Positions 40,941 through 49,794 of a stretch of 64,000 bases of DNA are shown here, in pieces (the first letter of the stretch is position 1; the number at the start of each line of letters is the position of its first letter). The notes beneath the pieces were generated by a model, which was not told the origin of the DNA, ran no database searches, and saw only the letters and a list, made by a program, of their open reading frames with translations. The stretch covers positions 1 through 64,000 of the forward strand of contig NZ_NCVK01000010.1 in the NCBI RefSeq assembly GCF_002096845.1, given 5' to 3'. Origin of the DNA: Streptococcus mitis. GTDB lineage: Bacteria > Bacillota > Bacilli > Lactobacillales > Streptococcaceae. The position numbers and the translations under genes were made by a program.

Positions 40941-42053
40941 ATGAAAAGTTCATCATTTAAAGTAATAGAGACAGGATTTTCTTTTAGAAAATCAGTTAAA
41001 AAGGTTGTTCCTTTTTTAGCAGTAGGATTGATGCTAGTAGCGAGTGATAGTGTATATGCTTATTCTGGAGGAAATGGATCGATTGCGCGTGGGGATGATT
41101 ATCCTGCTTACTATAAAAATGGGAGTCAGGCAATTGACAAGTGGCGCATGTACTCTCGTCAGTGTACTTCATTTGCAGCCTTTCGCTTGAGTAGTGTCAA
41201 TGGTTTTGAGATTCCAGGAGCTTATGGAAATGCGAATGAATGGGGCTATCGTGCTCGTCGTGAAGGCTATCGTGTAGATAGTGTACCAACGATTGGCTCT
41301 ATTGCTTGGTCTACTGCAGGAGGATATGGTCATGTTGCCTGGGTTTCAAATGTAATGGGGGATAATATAGAAATTGAGGAATACAACTATGGTTATACAG
41401 GATCCTACAATAAACGAATTATAAAAGCGAATACGATGACAGGATTTATTCATTTTAAAGATTTGGATGGGGGTAATGTAGTAAGTAGTGGCAAAGTATT
41501 CAATAGTCAACCTTCTTCGACAGGAGGAACTCATTATTTTAAGAATAAGGCAGCTATAAAAAATCAACCTTTAGTTAGTGCAACTTCAATTGCATATTAT
41601 TCTCCAGGTGAGAGTGTTCATTATGATCAGGTACTTGAAAAAGATGGGTACAAGTGGTTGAGTTATATATCTTATAGTGGAAGTCGTCGTTATATTCAGT
41701 TAGAGGAGGTTGCGTCATCGCAGAATCAAACAGAAGGTAGTTCCAATGATGTTCTGACTGTTGGTTGGAAAAAAATAAATGGTAGTTGGTATCATTTCAA
41801 ATCAAATGGTTCTAAATCAACGGGCTGGTTGAAAGACGGTTCTAGCTGGTATTATTTGAAATCATCTGGTGAAATGCAGACAGGATGGTTAAAGGAAAAT
41901 GGTCTGTGGTATTATTTGGATAGTTCAGGGGCAATGAAAACAGGCTGGTATCAAGTCTATGGTAAGTGGTATTATTCTTACTCTTCAGGTGCCTTAGCTG
42001 TTAATACGACGGTGGATGGCTACAGAGTAAACAGTGATGGAGAACGAGTATAG
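40941..42053 (+). CDS. cbpD: Choline-binding competence murein hydrolase CbpD
   Basis: The 370-residue secreted protein has a signal peptide (about 1-40), a CHAP amidase/endopeptidase domain with Cys in RQCTSFAAFRL and His in GYGHVAWV, one SH3b domain (about 200-260), and about four choline-binding repeats (GWLKDGSSWYYLKSSG type). It lyses non-competent siblings (fratricide). The pneumococcal protein, as I recall, has two SH3b domains and about 448 residues, so this is a shorter form. The start at 40941 follows AAGGAGGAAG. Confidence 0.92.
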   Translation: MKSSSFKVIETGFSFRKSVKKVVPFLAVGLMLVASDSVYAYSGGNGSIARGDDYPAYYKNGSQAIDKWRMYSRQCTSFAAFRLSSVNGFEIPGAYGNANEWGYRARREGYRVDSVPTIGSIAWSTAGGYGHVAWVSNVMGDNIEIEEYNYGYTGSYNKRIIKANTMTGFIHFKDLDGGNVVSSGKVFNSQPSSTGGTHYFKNKAAIKNQPLVSATSIAYYSPGESVHYDQVLEKDGYKWLSYISYSGSRRYIQLEEVASSQNQTEGSSNDVLTVGWKKINGSWYHFKSNGSKSTGWLKDGSSWYYLKSSGEMQTGWLKENGLWYYLDSSGAMKTGWYQVYGKWYYSYSSGALAVNTTVDGYRVNSDGERV

Positions 42054-42059
42054 AAAATG

Positions 42060-42087
42060 GGAGTAGGAAATTTTTCCTGCTCTTTTC
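42060..42087 (+). terminator. cbpD terminator
   Basis: GAGTAGGAAA pairs with TTTCCTGCTC (one wobble), followed by TTTTCTG. Confidence 0.75.
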
Positions 42088-42101
42088 TGTAAGCAGTTTC
42101 C

Positions 42102-42130
42102 TTGACTTTTTTTTTGTTTTGCGCTATCAT
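42102..42130 (+). promoter_or_regulatory. Promoter of the TPP-controlled operon
   Basis: TTGACT (42102-42107) and TATCAT (42125-42130) are spaced 17 bases apart immediately ahead of the riboswitch. Confidence 0.65.
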
Positions 42131-42144
42131 ATGTCCATATAATA

Positions 42145-42240
<96 letters not shown>

Positions 42241-42243
42241 TGC

Positions 42244-42277
42244 ACCTTTTCCATATATGGTAAAGGTTTTTCTTTTT
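42244..42277 (+). terminator. Riboswitch-controlled terminator
   Basis: ACCTTTTCCATATATGGTAAAGGT folds on itself and is followed by TTTTCTTTTT. It should be stabilised when TPP is bound. Confidence 0.85.
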
Positions 42278-42308
42278 ATAAAGAGAAAAACGAGAAGAGG
42301 AGGTTGTT

Positions 42309-42599
42309 ATGAAAGCAAGCATTGCCTTGCAAGTTTTACCCCTATCACAGGGGATTGATCGGATAGCTGTTATCGATCAGGTTATTGCTTATCTGCAAGC
42401 TCAAGAAGTGACCATGGTAGTGACACCATTTGAAACGGTCTTGGAAGGGGAGTTTGCTGAGCTCATGCGCATTCTTAAAGAATCGCTAGAAGTGGCTGGG
42501 CAGGAGGCAGATAATGTCTTTGCCAATGTCAAAATAAATGTAGGAGAGATTTTAAGTATTGATGAGAAACTTGAAAAGTATACTGAGACGACACATTAG
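42309..42599 (+). CDS. Thiamine-binding MTH1187/YqgV-family protein
   Basis: The 96-residue protein has the ferredoxin-like DUF77/MTH1187 fold (starts MKASIALQVLPLSQGIDR, includes VVTPFETVLEGE). Family members bind thiamine or related pyrimidines. It is first in the operon under the TPP riboswitch and overlaps the permease gene. GAGGAGG precedes the ATG. Confidence 0.85.
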   Translation: MKASIALQVLPLSQGIDRIAVIDQVIAYLQAQEVTMVVTPFETVLEGEFAELMRILKESLEVAGQEADNVFANVKINVGEILSIDEKLEKYTETTH

Positions 42600-43320
42600 T
42601 CTATTGGGCTTTCTCGGAGTCTTGTCAATCTGGCAGTTAGCAGGTTTTCTTAAACTGCTCCCCAAGTTTATCCTGCCGACACCTCTTGAAATTCTCCAGG
42701 CCTTTGTTCGTGACAGAGAATTTCTCTGGCACCATAGCTGGGCGACCTTGAGAGTGGCTTTACTGGGGCTGGTTTTGGGAGTCTTGATTGCCTGTCTCAT
42801 GGCTGTGCTTATGGACAGTTTGACTTGGCTCAATGACCTGATTTACCCTATGATGGTGGTCGTTCAGACTATTCCGACCATTGCAATAGCTCCTATTCTG
42901 GTCTTGTGGCTCGGTTATGGGATTTTGCCCAAGATTGTCTTGATTATCTTGACGACAACCTTTCCTATCATTGTCAGTATTTTAGACGGTTTTAGGCATT
43001 GTGACAAGGATATGCTGACCCTGTTTAGTCTGATGCGGGCAAATCCTGTGCAAATCCTGTGGCATTTTAAAATCCCAGTCAGCCTGCCTTACTTTTATGC
43101 AGGTCTGAGGGTCAGTGTCTCCTACGCCTTTATCACAACAGTGGTATCTGAGTGGTTGGGAGGCTTTGAGGGTCTTGGTGTTTATATGATTCAGTCCAAG
43201 AAACTGTTTCAGTATGATACCATGTTTGCTATTATTATTCTGGTATCGATTATCAGCCTTTTGGGTATGAAGTTGGTCGATATTAGTGAAAAATATGTTA
43301 TTAAATGGAAACGTTCGTAG
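42562..43320 (+). CDS. ABC transporter permease for thiamine precursor
   Basis: The protein (about 252 residues) has about six membrane segments and a cytoplasmic EAA-like loop (LMRANPVQILWHFKIP, about residues 156-171) of the SsuC/ThiX type. It sits in the riboswitch operon with a binding protein and ATPase. The start is uncertain: a TTG at 42559 and the ATG at 42562 are adjacent, both overlapping the previous gene. Confidence 0.9.
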   Translation: MRNLKSILRRHISLLGFLGVLSIWQLAGFLKLLPKFILPTPLEILQAFVRDREFLWHHSWATLRVALLGLVLGVLIACLMAVLMDSLTWLNDLIYPMMVVVQTIPTIAIAPILVLWLGYGILPKIVLIILTTTFPIIVSILDGFRHCDKDMLTLFSLMRANPVQILWHFKIPVSLPYFYAGLRVSVSYAFITTVVSEWLGGFEGLGVYMIQSKKLFQYDTMFAIIILVSIISLLGMKLVDISEKYVIKWKRS

Positions 43321-43357
43321 AATTAGAATGTTTCAAAAAAGAAAAGAGGAAATCAAA

Positions 43358-44365
43358 ATGAAAAAAACATGGAAAGTGTTTTTAACGCTTGTGACAGCTC
43401 TTGTAGCTGTTGTGCTTGTAGCTTGTGGTCAAGGAACTGCTTCTAAGGACAACAAGGAGGCAGAACTCAAGAAGATTGACTTTATCCTAGACTGGACACC
43501 AAATACTAACCACACAGGACTTTATGTTGCCAAGGAAAAAGGTTATTTCAAAGAAGCTGGAGTGGATGTTGATTTGAAATTACCACCAGAAGAAAGTTCT
43601 TCTGACTTAGTCATTAATGGTAAGGCACCATTTGCAGTGTATTTCCAAGACTACATGGCTAAAAAATTGGAAAAAGGTGCAGGAATTACTGCCGTTGCAG
43701 CTATTGTTGAACACAATACATCAGGAATCATCTCTCGTAAATCTGATAATGTAGCTAGTCCAAAGGACTTGGTTGGTAAGAAATACGGGACTTGGAATGA
43801 CCCAACTGAACTTGCTATGTTGAAAACATTGGTAGAATCACAAGGTGGGGACTTTGAGAAGGTAGAAAAAGTACCAAACAACGACTCAAACTCAATCACA
43901 CCGATTGCTAATGGAGTATTTGATACTGCATGGATCTACTATGGATGGGATGGAATTCTTGCTAAATCTCAAGGCGTAGAGGCTAACTTTATGTACTTGA
44001 AAGACTACGTCAAGGAGTTTGACTACTACTCACCAGTTATCATCGCAAACAACGACTATCTGAAAGATAATAAAGAAGAAGCTCGTAAAGTCATCCAAGC
44101 TATCAAAAAAGGTTACCAATATGCCATGGAGCATCCAGAGGAAGCAGCTGATATCCTCATCAAAAATGCACCTGAACTCAAGGAAAAACGTGACTTTGTC
44201 ATCGAATCTCAAAAATACTTGTCAAAAGAATACGCAAGCGACAAGGAAAAATGGGGACAATTTGATGCAGCTCGCTGGAATGCCTTCTACAAATGGGATA
44301 AAGAAAATGGTATCCTTAAAGAAGACTTGACAGACAAAGGCTTTACCAATGAATTTGTGAAATAA
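43358..44365 (+). CDS. NMT1/THI5-like substrate-binding lipoprotein (ThiY type)
   Basis: The 335-residue lipoprotein has a signal peptide with lipobox LVAC (Cys about residue 23), then the NMT1 domain (LDWTPNTNHTGLYVAKEKGYFKEAG). ThiY-type proteins bind formylaminopyrimidine or HMP, but the exact ligand is inferred from the riboswitch. The ATG at 43358 follows AGAGGAAATC; an earlier in-frame ATG at 43286 would bury the signal peptide. It overlaps the ATPase gene by one base. Confidence 0.92.
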   Translation: MKKTWKVFLTLVTALVAVVLVACGQGTASKDNKEAELKKIDFILDWTPNTNHTGLYVAKEKGYFKEAGVDVDLKLPPEESSSDLVINGKAPFAVYFQDYMAKKLEKGAGITAVAAIVEHNTSGIISRKSDNVASPKDLVGKKYGTWNDPTELAMLKTLVESQGGDFEKVEKVPNNDSNSITPIANGVFDTAWIYYGWDGILAKSQGVEANFMYLKDYVKEFDYYSPVIIANNDYLKDNKEEARKVIQAIKKGYQYAMEHPEEAADILIKNAPELKEKRDFVIESQKYLSKEYASDKEKWGQFDAARWNAFYKWDKENGILKEDLTDKGFTNEFVK

Positions 44366-45093
44366 TGACAGAAATTAGACTAGAACACGTCAGTTATGCC
44401 TATGGTCAAGAGAGGATTTTAGAGGATATCAACCTACAGGTGACTTCAGGTGAAGTGGTTTCTATTCTAGGTCCAAGTGGTGTTGGAAAGACCACCCTCT
44501 TTAATCTAATCGCTGGGATTTTAGAAGTTCAGTCAGGGAGAATTGTCCTTGATGGTGAAGAAAATCCCAAGGGGCGCGTGAGTTATATGTTGCAAAAGGA
44601 TCTCCTCTTGGAACACAAGACGGTGCTTGGCAATATCATCCTGCCCCTCTTGATTCAAAAGGTGGATAAGGCGGAAGCTATTGCTCGCGCAGATGAAATT
44701 CTTGCGACCTTCCAGTTGACAGCTGTACGGGACAAGTATCCCCATGAACTCAGCGGGGGGATGCGCCAGCGTGTAGCCTTACTACGGACCTACCTTTTCG
44801 GGCACAAGCTCTTTCTCTTGGATGAGGCATTTAGCGCCTTGGATGAGATGACCAAGATGGAACTACACGCTTGGTACCTTGAGATTCACAAGCAGTTGCA
44901 GCTAACAACTTTGATCATCACGCATAGTATCGAGGAGGCCCTCAGTCTCAGCGACCGCATCTATATCTTGAAAAATCGCCCTGGGCAGATTGTTTCAGAA
45001 GTTAAACTAGATTGGTCTGAAGATGAGGACAAGGAAGTCCAAAAGATTGCCTACAAACGTCAAATCTTGGCAGAATTAGGCTTAGATAAGTAG
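44365..45093 (+). CDS. ABC transporter ATPase (ThiZ type)
   Basis: The 242-residue ATPase has Walker A GPSGVGKTT (about 35-43), signature LSGGMRQR and Walker B LFLLDEAFSALD. It energises the thiamine-precursor importer. TAATG overlap couples it to the binding protein. Confidence 0.93.
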   Translation: MTEIRLEHVSYAYGQERILEDINLQVTSGEVVSILGPSGVGKTTLFNLIAGILEVQSGRIVLDGEENPKGRVSYMLQKDLLLEHKTVLGNIILPLLIQKVDKAEAIARADEILATFQLTAVRDKYPHELSGGMRQRVALLRTYLFGHKLFLLDEAFSALDEMTKMELHAWYLEIHKQLQLTTLIITHSIEEALSLSDRIYILKNRPGQIVSEVKLDWSEDEDKEVQKIAYKRQILAELGLDK

Positions 45094-45163
45094 AAAAATA
45101 GGGAGTTGGTGAAGATTATCCTTTACCAGCGCCCTTTTTCTTTTAAAAATGAGAAAATTTCGG

Positions 45164-45186
45164 TATAATAGTCAAAGATAGTCAAG
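45164..45186 (+). promoter_or_regulatory. ctsR-clpC promoter and CtsR operator
   Basis: TATAAT (45164-45169) is followed immediately by AGTCAAA-GAT-AGTCAAG (45170-45186), the CtsR heptad repeat with three-base spacer and one mismatch. Binding here would block the start of the operon, giving autoregulation. Confidence 0.88.
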
Positions 45187-45211
45187 GTTTAAAGAGAGAG
45201 GTGGGTTTGTA

Positions 45212-45670
45212 ATGAGATTTAAAAATACATCGGATCATATTGAGGCCTACATCAAGGCGATTTTAGATCAATCTGGAATTGTGGAGTTGCAACGGAGTCA
45301 GTTGGCAGATACTTTTCAGGTTGTTCCCAGTCAGATTAACTATGTGATCAAGACACGCTTTACGGAAAGTAGAGGCTACTTGGTTGAAAGTAAGCGTGGT
45401 GGCGGAGGCTATATTCGTATAGGACGGATTGAGTTTTCTAGTCATCATGAAATGCTCAGGGAGCTACTTTATTCGATTGGCGAGCGAGTTAGTCAAGAAA
45501 TTTATGAGGATATTCTCCAGCTTTTGGTTGAGCAGGAATTGATGACCAAGCAGGAGATGAATTTGCTGGTGGCAGTAGCTTTAGATCGCGTTCTGGGAGA
45601 AGAAGCTCCAGTCCTTCGTGCAAACATGCTACGACAGGTCATACAAGAGGTAGATAGAAAAGGGAAGTAA
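45212..45670 (+). CDS. ctsR: Stress-gene repressor CtsR
   Basis: The 152-residue protein has the CtsR winged HTH (residues about 10-75) with the glycine-rich wing ESKRGGGGYIRIGRI that senses heat, then a helical C-terminal domain. It represses clp genes under non-stress conditions. AGAGAGGTGG precedes the start. It is coupled to clpC with a one-base gap. Confidence 0.96.
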   Translation: MRFKNTSDHIEAYIKAILDQSGIVELQRSQLADTFQVVPSQINYVIKTRFTESRGYLVESKRGGGGYIRIGRIEFSSHHEMLRELLYSIGERVSQEIYEDILQLLVEQELMTKQEMNLLVAVALDRVLGEEAPVLRANMLRQVIQEVDRKGK

Positions 45671-45671
45671 G

Positions 45672-48104
45672 ATGAACTATTCAAAAGCATTGAATGAATG
45701 TATCGAAAGTGCCTACATGGTTGCTGGCCATTTTGGAGCTCGTTACCTAGAGTCTTGGCACTTGTTGATTGCTATGTCTAATCACAGTTATAGTGTGGCA
45801 GGGGCAACTTTAAATGATTACCCATATGAGATGGACCGTTTAGAAGAGGTGGCTTTGGAACTGACTGAAACGGACTATAGCCAGGATGAAACTTTTACGG
45901 AATTGCCGTTTTCTCATCGTTTGCAGGTCCTTTTTGATGAAGCAGAATATGTGGCATCAGTGGTCCATGCAAAGGTGCTAGGGACAGAGCATGTCCTCTA
46001 TGCGATTTTGCATGATGGCAATGCCTTGGCGACCCGTATCTTGGAGAGGGCTGGTTTTTCTTATGAAGACAAGAAAGATCAGGTCAAGATTGCTGCTCTT
46101 CGTCGAAATTTAGAAGAACGTGCAGGCTGGACTCGTGAAGATCTCAAGGCTTTACGCCAACGCCATCGTACTGTAGCTGACAAGCAAAATTCTATGGCTA
46201 ATATGATGGGGATGCCCCAGACTCCGAGTGGTGGACTCGAGGACTATACGCATGATTTAACAGAGCAAGCGCGTTCTGGCAAGTTAGAACCAGTCATCGG
46301 TCGGGACAAGGAAATATCGCGTATGATTCAAATTTTGAGCCGGAAGACTAAGAACAACCCTGTCTTGGTTGGAGATGCTGGTGTCGGGAAAACTGCTCTG
46401 GCGCTTGGTCTTGCCCAGCGTATTGCTAGTGGGGATGTTCCTACGGAAATGGCTAAGATGCGCGTGTTAGAGCTTGATTTGATGAATGTCGTTGCAGGGA
46501 CACGCTTCCGTGGTGACTTTGAAGAACGCATGAATAATATCATCAAGGATATTGAAGAAGATGGCCAAGTAATCCTCTTTATCGATGAACTTCATACCAT
46601 CATGGGTTCTGGGAGCGGGATTGACTCAACTCTAGATGCGGCCAATATCTTGAAGCCAGCCTTGGCGCGTGGAACTTTGAGAACGGTTGGTGCGACTACT
46701 CAGGAAGAATACCAAAAACATATCGAAAAAGATGCTGCCCTTTCTCGTCGTTTCGCTAAAGTAACGATTGAAGAGCCAAGTGTAGCAGACAGCATGACCA
46801 TTTTGCAAGGCTTGAAGGCGACTTATGAGAAACATCACCGTGTGCAAATCACAGATGAAGCGGTTGAAACAGCGGTTAAGATGGCTCATCGTTACTTGAC
46901 TAGTCGTCACTTGCCAGACTCTGCTATCGACCTCTTGGATGAAGCAGCAGCAACAGTGCAAAATAAGGCTAAGCATGTAAAAGCAGACGATTCAGGTTTG
47001 AGTCCAGCTGACAAGGCTTTGATGGATGGCAAGTGGAAACAGGCAGCCCAGCTAATCGCAAAAGAAGAGGAAGTACCTATCTATAAAGACTTGGTGACAG
47101 AGGCTGATATTTTGACCACCTTGAGTCGTTTGTCAGGTATTCCAGTCCAAAAACTGACTCAGACTGATGCTAAGAAATACCTGAACTTGGAAGCTGAACT
47201 GCACAAACGTGTCATCGGTCAAGAACAAGCAGTTTCAAGCATTAGCCGTGCCATTCGCCGTAATCAGTCAGGTATTCGTAGTCATAAGCGCCCGATTGGT
47301 TCCTTTATGTTCTTAGGGCCTACAGGTGTTGGGAAGACTGAATTAGCCAAGGCTTTGGCGGAAGTTCTTTTTGATGACGAATCAGCCCTTATCCGCTTTG
47401 ATATGAGTGAGTATATGGAGAAATTCGCAGCCAGCCGTCTCAATGGGGCTCCTCCGGGCTATGTGGGTTATGAAGAAGGTGGGGAGTTGACCGAGAAGGT
47501 TCGCAACAAACCATATTCCGTTCTCCTTTTTGACGAAGTAGAGAAGGCCCACCCAGACATCTTTAATGTTCTCTTGCAGGTCTTGGATGACGGTGTCTTG
47601 ACAGATAGTAAGGGACGCAAGGTTGACTTTTCAAATACTATTATCATCATGACGTCAAACCTTGGTGCGACAGCCCTTCGTGATGACAAGACTGTCGGTT
47701 TTGGGGCCAAGGACATTCGTTTTGACCAGAAAAATATGGAAAAACGCATGTTTGAAGAGTTGAAAAAGGCTTATAGACCTGAGTTTATCAACCGTATTGA
47801 TGAAAAGGTGGTCTTCCATAGCCTTTCTAGCGACCATATGCAGGAAGTGGTGAAGATTATGGTCAAACCTTTAGTAGCAAGTTTGGCTGAAAAAGGTATT
47901 GACTTGAAATTGCAAGCTTCTGCACTGAAATTGTTGGCAAATCAAGGATATGACCCAGAGATGGGAGCTCGTCCACTTCGCAGAACCCTGCAAACAGAAG
48001 TGGAGGACAAGTTGGCAGAACTTCTTCTTAAGGGAGATTTGGTGGCAGGCAGCACACTTAAGATTGGTGTTAAAGCAGGCCAGTTAAAATTTGATATTGC
48101 ATAA
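45672..48104 (+). CDS. clpC: ATP-dependent Clp protease ATPase ClpC
   Basis: The 810-residue Hsp100 chaperone has an N-terminal Clp domain (about 1-145), AAA+ 1 with Walker [10 protein letters not shown], a middle coiled region, and AAA+ 2 with Walker [10 protein letters not shown], followed by the D2 small domain ([18 protein letters not shown]). It unfolds substrates for ClpP. It forms an operon with ctsR, without mcsAB as in other streptococci. Confidence 0.96.
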   Translation: MNYSKALNECIESAYMVAGHFGARYLESWHLLIAMSNHSYSVAGATLNDYPYEMDRLEEVALELTETDYSQDETFTELPFSHRLQVLFDEAEYVASVVHAKVLGTEHVLYAILHDGNALATRILERAGFSYEDKKDQVKIAALRRNLEERAGWTREDLKALRQRHRTVADKQNSMANMMGMPQTPSGGLEDYTHDLTEQARSGKLEPVIGRDKEISRMIQILSRKTKNNPVLVGDAGVGKTALALGLAQRIASGDVPTEMAKMRVLELDLMNVVAGTRFRGDFEERMNNIIKDIEEDGQVILFIDELHTIMGSGSGIDSTLDAANILKPALARGTLRTVGATTQEEYQKHIEKDAALSRRFAKVTIEEPSVADSMTILQGLKATYEKHHRVQITDEAVETAVKMAHRYLTSRHLPDSAIDLLDEAAATVQNKAKHVKADDSGLSPADKALMDGKWKQAAQLIAKEEEVPIYKDLVTEADILTTLSRLSGIPVQKLTQTDAKKYLNLEAELHKRVIGQEQAVSSISRAIRRNQSGIRSHKRPIGSFMFLGPTGVGKTELAKALAEVLFDDESALIRFDMSEYMEKFAASRLNGAPPGYVGYEEGGELTEKVRNKPYSVLLFDEVEKAHPDIFNVLLQVLDDGVLTDSKGRKVDFSNTIIIMTSNLGATALRDDKTVGFGAKDIRFDQKNMEKRMFEELKKAYRPEFINRIDEKVVFHSLSSDHMQEVVKIMVKPLVASLAEKGIDLKLQASALKLLANQGYDPEMGARPLRRTLQTEVEDKLAELLLKGDLVAGSTLKIGVKAGQLKFDIA

Positions 48105-48108
48105 AAAC

Positions 48109-48138
48109 GAGGTCGGGATAAAGTTCCCGACCTCTTTA
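48109..48138. terminator. clpC terminator
   Basis: GAGGTCGGGA and TCCCGACCTC form a perfect 10-bp stem followed by TTTAT. It separates clpC from a convergent small gene. Confidence 0.9.
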
Positions 48139-48174
48139 TGTACCATAGTGAGATGTTTTTCTGTTGCGACTGTT

Positions 48175-48405
48175 TTAGGGATGGCCATCTTTCTTAGAAT
48201 TGCTCAACATGTGAGTAAAGAAGTCTTTGTATCGATACTTGAGATAGTTCTCATGTAAAAATAACAAAGCGATATAGATAATCAAAAAGATTGTAGTCAG
48301 ATAGAAGACATCAAATGCAGTTCGCGCATAGTAAGTGGCTGATTGATCAGAGCCAATAGCTCCCAAAATCAACCAAGGCAGATATTTGTAATACTTGTTT
48401 GACAT
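48175..48405 (-). CDS. Small hypothetical membrane protein
   Basis: The 76-residue product has two hydrophobic stretches (about residues 9-17 and 33-52) and a basic C-terminus (YLKYRYKDFF). I do not recognise a family. A strong AGGAGG at 48415-48420 precedes the ATG, supporting a real gene. It is convergent with clpC and divergent from the micro-ORF/lipoprotein transcript. Confidence 0.6.
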   Translation of the reverse strand: MSNKYYKYLPWLILGAIGSDQSATYYARTAFDVFYLTTIFLIIYIALLFLHENYLKYRYKDFFTHMLSNSKKDGHP

Positions 48406-48528
48406 AAACCTATACCTCCTATATCCTATTTCAATGTTATTATATTCCTTTGTTTAACGCAATGTAAGCGATTACACAAAAACAAATTCAAATTTTTAAT
48501 AGGAAAATCTCCTGTTTTTCTGTTTTAT

Positions 48529-48536
48529 TACGAATA
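48529..48536 (+). promoter_or_regulatory. CIN box (ComX promoter) upstream of micro-ORF and lipoprotein
   Basis: TACGAATA is a perfect match to the competence sigma-factor box, preceded by a T-rich stretch (TGTTTTAT). It lies 26 bases before a ten-codon open frame and 155 bases before the lipoprotein gene. Confidence 0.65.
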
Positions 48537-48554
48537 GAAGAGTAGGAGGAGTAA

Positions 48555-48587
48555 ATGTATCTAAAGTATTTAAGATTTTTAAAATAG
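48555..48587 (+). CDS. Putative 10-residue micro-ORF behind a CIN box
   Basis: The open frame MYLKYLRFLK (stop TAG) is preceded by TAGGAGGAGT, a very strong ribosome site with good spacing, and lies just downstream of a CIN box. The sequence is basic and hydrophobic, like some small peptides or a leader. It could be a competence-induced peptide or a translated leader of the lipoprotein transcript. Too short to judge by composition; I list it because promoter and ribosome site agree. Confidence 0.35.
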   Translation: MYLKYLRFLK

Positions 48588-48600
48588 TTTAGATAAATTG

Positions 48601-48629
48601 TTGACATATTTAAATCCCAATGTTACAAT
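48601..48629 (+). promoter_or_regulatory. Housekeeping promoter of lipoprotein gene
   Basis: TTGACA (48601-48606) and TACAAT (48624-48629) are 17 bases apart, 55 bases before the lipoprotein ATG. The gene therefore has a constitutive-type promoter in addition to the upstream CIN box. Confidence 0.75.
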
Positions 48630-48683
48630 TATATTACAAAAAGATTTCTTAACATTTCAAAAATATTACAAAGGAGTAGAGAA

Positions 48684-49367
48684 ATGAAAAAGAAAACATA
48701 TATCAAATTGATGGCAGCAACTGTATTGGCTTCTACCTTGCTACTGGGAGCTTGTGGAAATAAAAACGAAACCACTCAAACCAGTAGCTCTGCCAAGACA
48801 AGTCAATCATCAAGTTCTAAAGCAGCTTCTTCTAGCAAAGAAAGCAAGACACAAAAATCTTCAAGCTCGGCTTCATCTGAAAAGGCTCAGGCATCTTCTG
48901 GTCAGTCTTCTACAACGGCAGATCAGTCACAAGCGAAACCAGCATCTGAATCAAGACAAGAACAAGCAGCTCCTAGTCAACAAGCCCCATCTCAGGCACC
49001 ATCAACTCAGCAAGGCTCTCAAGCTCAGTCTAACCAGTCAAGCTATGATTCTACAACTGACCGCAAACTTCAAGACAAGCAAGCAGAGCAAAATAAACGC
49101 TACAAGGGTGTTTTAACCATGGTAGATGGTGATTTCTCAGCTGCAGCGGGCAATTGGAAGGGAGCCAATGGTGAAACCATTACAGTTTCATCAGGAGGTC
49201 AATTCACAGTAGAATCTGCTGATGGAAAGAAAGAAAACTACTCTATCAGAGGCTATTCTTATACTCTTGATGATGGTAAGTATAATGCCAAAATCGGTGG
49301 AGGAAAAATCATCCAAATTACAACAGGAGCGGATGGCAAGGTTTCCAGTGTTGCTTTGAGTCAATAA
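48684..49367 (+). CDS. Ser/Gln-rich lipoprotein, hypothetical
   Basis: The 227-residue protein has a lipoprotein signal peptide with lipobox LLGAC (Cys about residue 24), a low-complexity Ser/Gln/Ala linker (about 30-125), a basic stretch (DRKLQDKQAEQNKRYKG) and a small C-terminal beta-rich domain (about 140-227) starting TMVDGDFSAAAGNWKGANGE. I recall similar domains as DUF6287-like but am not certain. Function unknown. It may be surface displayed by the linker. Expression may be part of competence through the CIN box. Confidence 0.8.
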   Translation: MKKKTYIKLMAATVLASTLLLGACGNKNETTQTSSSAKTSQSSSSKAASSSKESKTQKSSSSASSEKAQASSGQSSTTADQSQAKPASESRQEQAAPSQQAPSQAPSTQQGSQAQSNQSSYDSTTDRKLQDKQAEQNKRYKGVLTMVDGDFSAAAGNWKGANGETITVSSGGQFTVESADGKKENYSIRGYSYTLDDGKYNAKIGGGKIIQITTGADGKVSSVALSQ

Positions 49368-49397
49368 TAACCCTCAGTATTTGAATTTTTACAGTCA

Positions 49398-49430
49398 AAA
49401 ACCCGTAACCTTTAAGAGAGTTACGGGTTT
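49398..49430. terminator. Terminator after lipoprotein
   Basis: AAACCCGTAAC and GTTACGGGTTT form an 11-bp stem; A/T tracts on both sides make it usable in both directions. Confidence 0.85.
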
Positions 49431-49437
49431 TAAACTA

Positions 49438-49661
49438 TTAAGCCTTATCCAGTTGCAAGAGGGCTTCAATCTCTGCTAGGGTGTTGGCTTGTGAAATGGC
49501 TCCACGGAGTTTGGCAGCGCCAGATGTTCCACGGAGGTAGTAAGGAGCGAGTCCACGGAATTCACGAACTGCGACATTTTCCCCTTTGAGGTTAATCAAG
49601 CGTTTCAAGTGTTCGTAGGCGATTTTCATCTTATCTTCAAAAGTCAAATCAAGTAGGATTT
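49438..49661 (-). pseudogene. 3' fragment of dus (tRNA-dihydrouridine synthase)
   Basis: These 224 bases align without gaps to the last 224 bases of the intact dus gene (57857-58080), with 16 differences by my count (about 93% identity). It encodes only the last 74 residues, including the stop codon, and has no start. It is a remnant, marking the left edge of the accessory island. The difference level is typical of alleles from different mitis-group strains, not of a recent tandem duplication. Confidence 0.9.
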
Positions 49662-49794
49662 TACCTACTAGAAGATTGTATCAGTTATATCTCGAAAGAA
49701 AAAAGAATAAATTTAATTATAAAACCTGTCTTATTGAATGAAAAAATGGTAGAATAAACATCAATATCAAGTGAAATGTGGAGTGTTGCAAACA

